Assembly: GCA_050740255.1 (NCBI GenBank)
Contig: JBOICV010000139.1
Coordinates: forward strand, 1-64,000
Direction: 5' to 3'
DNA length: 64,000 nt
DNA from: JBOICV01 sp050740255
GTDB taxonomy: Bacteria; Pseudomonadota; Gammaproteobacteria; Nevskiales; JBOICV01
This document shows positions 59,605-64,000 of this stretch, piece by piece. The notes under the pieces were generated by a model. The model saw only the letters and a list, made by a program, of their open reading frames with translations, ran no database searches and was not told the DNA's origin. Position numbers and translations under genes: made by a program. Numbering within the stretch: position 1 is the stretch's first letter; every line of letters starts with the position of its first letter.

Positions 59605-60498
59605 ATGAACGAGGTGAGAACCGCGCGCGAACTGGTGTTGTGGGCAGAGCGCGAGCTGGCGCAATCCGGTGCACATTTCGGCCACGGCACGGACAATCCG
59701 CGCGATGAAGCCGTGCTCTTGGTATTTCATGCGGCGGGCTTGCCATGGGATGCAGCTGAGGAAGCGCTCAGTCGAGTGTTGCCGGCAGCGGCGCGTAAGC
59801 GGGCGGTTGAGCTGGTGCAGGAACGCATTCGCAGCCGCAAACCGGCGGCCTATCTCACTGGCGAAGCCTGGTTTTGCGGACTGCGGTTCAAAATAGACGA
59901 GCGCGTCATCGTGCCGCGCTCTTCCCTCGGTGAGCTGATAGAAAGCGGCTTTGAACCGTGGCTGCGGGAACCGCCACAGCGCGTGCTGGAACTTTGCACC
60001 GGTAGCGGCTGCATCGCCATCGCCTGTGCTCTGGCATTTCCGGAGGCCGCAGTAGATGCCACAGACCTTTCGGATGCAGCATTGGCGATAGCCAGGGAGA
60101 ATCAGGAACTGCACAGCGTGGGCGAACGCCTGCGACTGCACAGGGCGGATGTGTTTGAGGGTCTGCCGCCGGCGCGCTATGAGCTGATCGTCAGCAATCC
60201 GCCCTATGTCGGAGAGGGGGAAATGGCGACGCTGCCCGAGGAGTATCGCCATGAGCCACGCATGGCTCTTGAGGCAGCGGAGGAGGGGCTAGCTATAGTC
60301 CGCAGGATTCTCGAAGGCGCGACGGATTGGCTCGCAAGCGATGGCTTGCTGGTCGTTGAGGTCGGTAACTCCGAACCGCTCGTACAGCAGCGCTGGCCGG
60401 ACCTGCCCTTAATCTGGCCCGAATTCCAGCGCGGCGAGGGCGGGGTCTTTATAATCAGCGCCCAAGACTTGCGCGAGTGGCGCAATCACAGGCGTTAG
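59605..60498 (+). CDS. prmB: Ribosomal protein uL3 glutamine methyltransferase PrmB
   Basis: A 297-residue SAM-dependent N5-glutamine methyltransferase. Motif I is VLELCTGSGCIAIACA, and the catalytic NPPY is in VSNPPYVGEGEM. DERVIVPRSSLGELI, with its Ser-Ser-Leu in place of the PrmC spacing, and the aroC neighbour support PrmB over PrmC. I start at the ATG at 59605 (MNEVRTARELV). An earlier in-frame start at 59578 would add 9 residues. Confidence 0.92.
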   Translation: MNEVRTARELVLWAERELAQSGAHFGHGTDNPRDEAVLLVFHAAGLPWDAAEEALSRVLPAAARKRAVELVQERIRSRKPAAYLTGEAWFCGLRFKIDERVIVPRSSLGELIESGFEPWLREPPQRVLELCTGSGCIAIACALAFPEAAVDATDLSDAALAIARENQELHSVGERLRLHRADVFEGLPPARYELIVSNPPYVGEGEMATLPEEYRHEPRMALEAAEEGLAIVRRILEGATDWLASDGLLVVEVGNSEPLVQQRWPDLPLIWPEFQRGEGGVFIISAQDLREWRNHRR

Positions 60499-60523
60499 TT
60501 CATGTCTGGGCGAGTCGGGAATA

Positions 60524-60580
60524 CGCAGGCTGCTATGAATAGCAGCCTGCGCCGACGAGCGGCCAGCCACGGATGGCTGG
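60524..60580. repeat. Two hairpins between prmB and aroC
   Basis: A long stem, CGCAGGCTGCTA with TAGCAGCCTGCG (60524-60551), lies before CCAGCCA-CGGA-TGGCTGG (60563-60580). The GG(G)A loop of the second echoes the first hairpin of the array at 52682. The remaining bases up to aroC show nothing else. Confidence 0.6.
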
Positions 60581-60623
60581 ACTGGGCCGCCGCACTAGGG
60601 ATGGTTTGAAAGTAGAAGCAAAA

Positions 60624-61721
60624 ATGTCAGGAAATACGTTCGGATTACTGTTCACGGTGACGAGCTTTGGCGAAAGCCACGGCCCGGCCATCGGCTGCGT
60701 GGTGGACGGCTGCCCACCTGATCTTGAACTGTCGGAAAGCGATATTCAGCAGGACCTCGATCGCCGCAAGCCGGGCCAGTCGAAATACGTGACTCAGCGC
60801 AAAGAGCCGGATACGGTACGGATTCTGTCTGGGGTATTTGAGGGTCGGACTACCGGCGCGCCGATTGCGTTGCTGATCGAAAACGTGGACCAGCGTTCGC
60901 GCGACTACGACAAGATCGCGGACGTATTCCGGCCGAATCACGCCGACTACGTTTACATGCAGAAATACGGCCGACGCGACCATCGTGGCGGCGGACGCTC
61001 AAGTGCGCGGGAAACCGCAGTGCGCGTGGCGGCGGCGGCGATCGCGCGTAAATGGCTGCGCGAACGCTACGGCGTGGAGATTCATGGCTGGCTGGCGCAG
61101 CTCGGCCCGATCAAGCTCGAACGCAAAGACCTCGCCGCGGTGAACCAGAATCCATTCTTCTGCGCCGACCTTGCGCGCGTGCCGGAACTGGAGAGCTACA
61201 TCAATCAAATCCGCAAGGAAGAGGACTCCATCGGCGCGCGCGTGAACGTGACGGCCAGCAATGTGCCGCCGGGTTGGGGCGAACCCGTGTACGGCCGGCT
61301 GGATGCGGAACTGGCGGGCGCTTTGATGAGTATCAATGCCGTTAGAGCGGTCGAAATCGGCGACGGCTTCGCGGTGGTGGAGCAGAAGGGCAGCGAACAT
61401 CGGGATGAAATGACACCGCAGGGCTTCCTCGCCAATCACTCCGGTGGGGTGCTCGGCGGCATTTCCACCGGCCAGGATATTCTCGCCAGCATCGCGCTGA
61501 AGCCCACTTCGAGCATCAGTCTGCCGGCGCGCACCATTGACGCTGACGGCAAAGCCGCTGAAATCCGTACCACCGGCCGGCATGATCCCTGCGTGGGCAT
61601 TCGGGCGACGCCGATTGCCGAAGCGATGGTGGCGCTGGTGCTGATGGATCAAGCCTTAAGGCACAGAGCACAGAATGCCGATGTGAAACCCAAGACGCCG
61701 CGCATTCCGGCCAAGGGGTAG
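60624..61721 (+). CDS. aroC: Chorismate synthase
   Basis: A 365-residue FMNH2-dependent enzyme making chorismate from EPSP, the last common step to aromatic amino acids. It begins MSGNTFGLLFTVTSFGESHG and contains RRKPGQSKYVTQRKEPDTV, RDHRGGGRSSARETAVRVAAAAIA and the late GRHDPCVGIRATPIAEAM signature. I start at the ATG at 60624. The frame extends 17 codons further upstream, but the family starts here. Confidence 0.97.
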   Translation: MSGNTFGLLFTVTSFGESHGPAIGCVVDGCPPDLELSESDIQQDLDRRKPGQSKYVTQRKEPDTVRILSGVFEGRTTGAPIALLIENVDQRSRDYDKIADVFRPNHADYVYMQKYGRRDHRGGGRSSARETAVRVAAAAIARKWLRERYGVEIHGWLAQLGPIKLERKDLAAVNQNPFFCADLARVPELESYINQIRKEEDSIGARVNVTASNVPPGWGEPVYGRLDAELAGALMSINAVRAVEIGDGFAVVEQKGSEHRDEMTPQGFLANHSGGVLGGISTGQDILASIALKPTSSISLPARTIDADGKAAEIRTTGRHDPCVGIRATPIAEAMVALVLMDQALRHRAQNADVKPKTPRIPAKG

Positions 61722-61736
61722 GGTAGCGTTCCTTCA

Positions 61737-62903
61737 ATGAAATCGCAGCTCCCCTACGCCCGCCTGTCGGGCTTTTATTTTTTTTACTACGCGGCGGTCG
61801 GCGCCTATCTGCCTTACTGGAGCCTGTACCTGGACTCGCTCGGCTACACGCCGGTCGACATCGGTGCTCTGATGGCGGTCGCCGCGTTTACTCGCATCTT
61901 CGCGCCCCTGCTATGGGGCTGGTACGCGGACCACGCGGAAGTGCGCATGCCCATCATCCGCACCGCTTCATTTTTGTCGTTGGTATTCTTCGTGATGATT
62001 CCGTTCGTGCACAGCTTCACCTCGCTGCTGCTGATCATGCTCGTGTACAGCTTCTTCTGGAACGCGACCTTGCCGCAATTCGAAGCGGTCACGCTGAATC
62101 ATCTGCAAGACGACGAACATCGCTATGGCAGCATCCGGTTATGGGGCTCGGTCGGTTTCGTTATCGCGGTGATCGCTGTCGGCCCCTTGCTCGACCGCAC
62201 CGGCCTGGAGCCGCTGCCCTTCATGATTGCGGCGATGTCGCTGGCAATGGGCTTGACCAGTCTGTGGGTGCCGGATTCCGCCTATCAACCCACCTCGCGG
62301 CCGGAAGACAAGGGTTTGTGGCGTGTACTGCGCCAGCCGCAAGTTATCAGCCTGCTACTGGCTTGTTTTCTGTCGCAGATCAGTTTCGGGCCGTTTTACG
62401 CGTTCTTCTCTATTTTCCTCGAAGAGCACGGCTATAGCCGCAGCATGATCGGCATGCTGTGGTCGCTGGGCGTGGTCGCGGAAATCGGCGTATTCATGAC
62501 CATGGCGCAACTGTTCCGGCTGTTTGGTGCGCGACCACTGATGCTGGTGGCACTGGCGCTGACCGCAGTTCGTTGGGCGGTGCTCGCCTGGCGCGTCGAT
62601 TCGCTGGCAGCCCTGCTATTCGTGCAGTTGTTGCACCTCGTCAGCTTTGGCGTGTATCACGCCGTGTCGCTGCATCTGATACATCGCTTGTTTCGCGGCC
62701 GCTTGCAGGGCAGGGGACAGGCCATTTACAGCAGCGTCAGCTTCGGCGCCGGCGGTGGCATTGGGGTCTTCCTGAGCGGCTGGATGTGGGAAGCCTGGTC
62801 CGGCGAGTGGGTGTATATCAGCGCGGCCGTAGTTGCCGTATTGGCCACACTGATCGCCTTTCTAGGCATACGCGAACCAGGCGGGGTGAAAACCGCCGCT
62901 TAA
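61737..62903 (+). CDS. MFS transporter of the HcaT/LacY-like group
   Basis: A 388-residue, 12-span major facilitator with an early motif LSGFYFFYYAAVGAYLPYWSLYLDSLGYTP and WGWYADHAEVR between spans 2 and 3, typical of the MFS_1_like family that includes the 3-phenylpropionate transporter HcaT. The substrate cannot be read from the sequence. It starts 15 nt after aroC and ends with a 4-nt overlap with the convergent glycosyltransferase. Confidence 0.82.
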   Translation: MKSQLPYARLSGFYFFYYAAVGAYLPYWSLYLDSLGYTPVDIGALMAVAAFTRIFAPLLWGWYADHAEVRMPIIRTASFLSLVFFVMIPFVHSFTSLLLIMLVYSFFWNATLPQFEAVTLNHLQDDEHRYGSIRLWGSVGFVIAVIAVGPLLDRTGLEPLPFMIAAMSLAMGLTSLWVPDSAYQPTSRPEDKGLWRVLRQPQVISLLLACFLSQISFGPFYAFFSIFLEEHGYSRSMIGMLWSLGVVAEIGVFMTMAQLFRLFGARPLMLVALALTAVRWAVLAWRVDSLAALLFVQLLHLVSFGVYHAVSLHLIHRLFRGRLQGRGQAIYSSVSFGAGGGIGVFLSGWMWEAWSGEWVYISAAVVAVLATLIAFLGIREPGGVKTAA

Positions 62904-63934
62904 AGCGCGGTCAATAAACTGTCGGCCGCCTGCATTACATCTTCGACCGTAATGTCGTTCATCGCGCCCCAGAATTGGCCTTTCTGCACAACGCGGCTGC
63001 GCGGATTCCACGGCGCGTAGGTACGCGGATCTTTCGGTCCGAATAGCGCGACGCTAGGCGCGTCCACCGCGCTGGCCAGATGCAGGGGACCCGAGTCGCA
63101 GCCGATAAAAAGGCTGGCACGGCGAATCAATTCGGCCAGGTCCAGCACATTTCTGGTTTCCATCCCAATGCGCGCCTGACCTTGGCTGCCGGCTGCGATT
63201 TGCTCCGCCAGAGCTTGCTCCCCAGAACCCCAGGTTACGACCACCGGCAACTGGTATGTACGCCCCAGTTGCGCCGCGACTGCAGCGAAGCGCTCCGGCG
63301 GCCAGCGTTTCTGCGCGCCGAAATCGCTGGTACCGGGATGCATCGCGACAAAGCGCTGCAGGCCTTGCTGATGTAGCCAAGCGTCCACTTTCGAGCGGCT
63401 TTCCGGTGCGGCCGGCAGGCGGTATTGCGCGCCGCTGGCATCAGCGCCAATGCTGCTAGCCAAGGCGAGGAATTTTTCCACCCGATTAATCAACTCCCCG
63501 CCAGGTGGGGTGACGTTCTCATGGTTGAACCAATAACTGTGCTCTTTGCTATGCCCCTTGCTGAAACCGATGCGCCGCGGCGCCCCGGACAGCAGGCACA
63601 TCAGTGCGCCTTTAAGATTGGATTGAAAATTGAGCGCGACTTGATAGCCTGCGCCACGCAGCTCGGCGACAAAGCGGCGGATTTCCATCAACGCCTGCCA
63701 CCATTGGCTCGGATGCTTGAACATCGCCACCCAGCGCTTACGCGGGTAAAGATGCACTTGATTCAAGCAAGGGTGGTTGCGGATCAAATCGTAGGCGCGA
63801 TCCTCCACCAGATATCCGATATGCGCCTGTGGCAGACCACGCCGCAGCGCATCGAGCGTCGGCAGAGTATTGATGACATCGCCGAGCGCGCTCAGGCGCA
63901 CGAAAAGGATCCGTCGCGCTTGCGGATCGGCCAT
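62900..63934 (-). CDS. Glycosyltransferase family 9 (heptosyltransferase-like)
   Basis: A 344-residue GT-B enzyme of the ADP-heptose:LPS heptosyltransferase group. RRILFVRLSALGDVINTLPTLDALRR opens the N-terminal domain. MHPGTSDFGAQKRWPPERFAAVAAQL and ASLFIGCDSGPLHLASAVDAPSVALFGPKDPRTYAPW hold the donor-binding residues. It may be WaaC/WaaF-like or a related LPS-core enzyme. I start at the ATG at 63934, which overlaps the stop of the preceding gene (TGATG), rather than 18 codons upstream. Confidence 0.88.
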   Translation of the reverse strand: MADPQARRILFVRLSALGDVINTLPTLDALRRGLPQAHIGYLVEDRAYDLIRNHPCLNQVHLYPRKRWVAMFKHPSQWWQALMEIRRFVAELRGAGYQVALNFQSNLKGALMCLLSGAPRRIGFSKGHSKEHSYWFNHENVTPPGGELINRVEKFLALASSIGADASGAQYRLPAAPESRSKVDAWLHQQGLQRFVAMHPGTSDFGAQKRWPPERFAAVAAQLGRTYQLPVVVTWGSGEQALAEQIAAGSQGQARIGMETRNVLDLAELIRRASLFIGCDSGPLHLASAVDAPSVALFGPKDPRTYAPWNPRSRVVQKGQFWGAMNDITVEDVMQAADSLLTAL

Positions 63935-64000
63935 CAGGCCGCTTTGCCTTTCAGGATGTAATAGGGCGCAACTTCCTTCAGCCGGCAACTGTCGAGCGGC
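63934..64000 (-). CDS. C-terminal end of an unidentified gene (runs off the window)
   Basis: Reading the minus strand from base 64000 in the frame that ends at 63934-63936 gives PLDSCRLKEVAPYYILKGKAA and a TGA stop. It overlaps the glycosyltransferase start (TGATG), so it is probably the upstream gene of the same LPS-related operon. Twenty-one residues are too few to name it. Confidence 0.5.
   Translation of the reverse strand, partial: PLDSCRLKEVAPYYILKGKAA

Noticed and set aside
59557..60252. N-terminal extension of the Sco gene
   Set aside because: The frame stays open antisense to prmB but shows no Sco similarity. The GTG at 59556 gives a normal membrane anchor and length.
1..64000. tRNA or rRNA genes and CRISPR arrays
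   Set aside because: No cloverleaf-like segment with a TTCGA arm, no rRNA core sequence and no regularly spaced identical repeats with spacers were recognised. The repeats present are isolated palindromes.

Overview
The window reads as a chromosomal segment of a GC-rich gammaproteobacterium. Evidence for this is the clpS-clpA-infA-aat and lolA-rarA-crcB-serS gene orders, an EF-P lysylation set (efp, epmA, epmB), a CysB regulator, separate parE/parC, a prmB-aroC pair and an LPS heptosyltransferase-type gene. The genus cannot be fixed from the sequence alone. No rRNA, tRNA or CRISPR array was seen. Coding density is high and most genes sit in tightly spaced or overlapping operons.

Layout. 1-9.6 kb: a type II secretion operon on the minus strand (gspC, gspD, gspE, then a 1390-residue membrane protein wedged between gspE and gspF), preceded by a gene for a small GspC-like membrane protein. 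9.7-20.2 kb: housekeeping genes (clpS, clpA, infA, aat, ftsK, lolA, a VanZ-like gene, rarA, crcB, serS) ending in a strong bidirectional hairpin. 20.2-29.5 kb: an OmpA-type lipoprotein, then a nitrate assimilation cluster (narK, nirB, a NirD-flavoprotein fusion, nasA), with sigma-54-type promoters before narK and nirB. 29.4-37 kb: a long minus-strand operon running cysI, DUF934, mobA, moaA, moaD, moaE, moaCB, moeA, alpha/beta hydrolase. It makes sulfite reductase and the molybdenum cofactor that NasA needs. 37-41.3 kb: cysB, a TSUP permease, an APS-reductase-type cysH and cysG (siroheme, needed by both NirB and CysI). Together 20-41 kb forms one assimilatory nitrogen and sulfur island whose parts share cofactors. 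41.6-44.1 kb: a membrane-anchored DNA/RNA endonuclease, then an IS3-family element that has broken a small GIY-YIG-like gene. 44.2-52.7 kb: dxs, ispA, xseB, parE, parC and htpX with a sigma-32-type promoter. 52.8-64 kb: a degenerate FimX-like c-di-GMP protein, epmB, efp, epmA, psd, two copper chaperones (PCuAC, Sco), prmB, aroC, an MFS transporter and a family 9 glycosyltransferase.

The most unusual theme is the spread of palindromic intergenic repeats into coding sequence. Two different repeat types sit in frame inside nasA. Another supplies the last codons and stop of moaE, a large inverted repeat encodes a C-terminal tail on mobA, a REP pair contains the psd stop codon, and a four-hairpin array abuts the shortened end of the FimX-like gene. 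Other observations that merit a check are the 1390-residue intruder in the secretion operon, the NirD-flavoprotein fusion, and the IS insertion whose target gene can be reconstructed exactly from the 3-bp target duplication.
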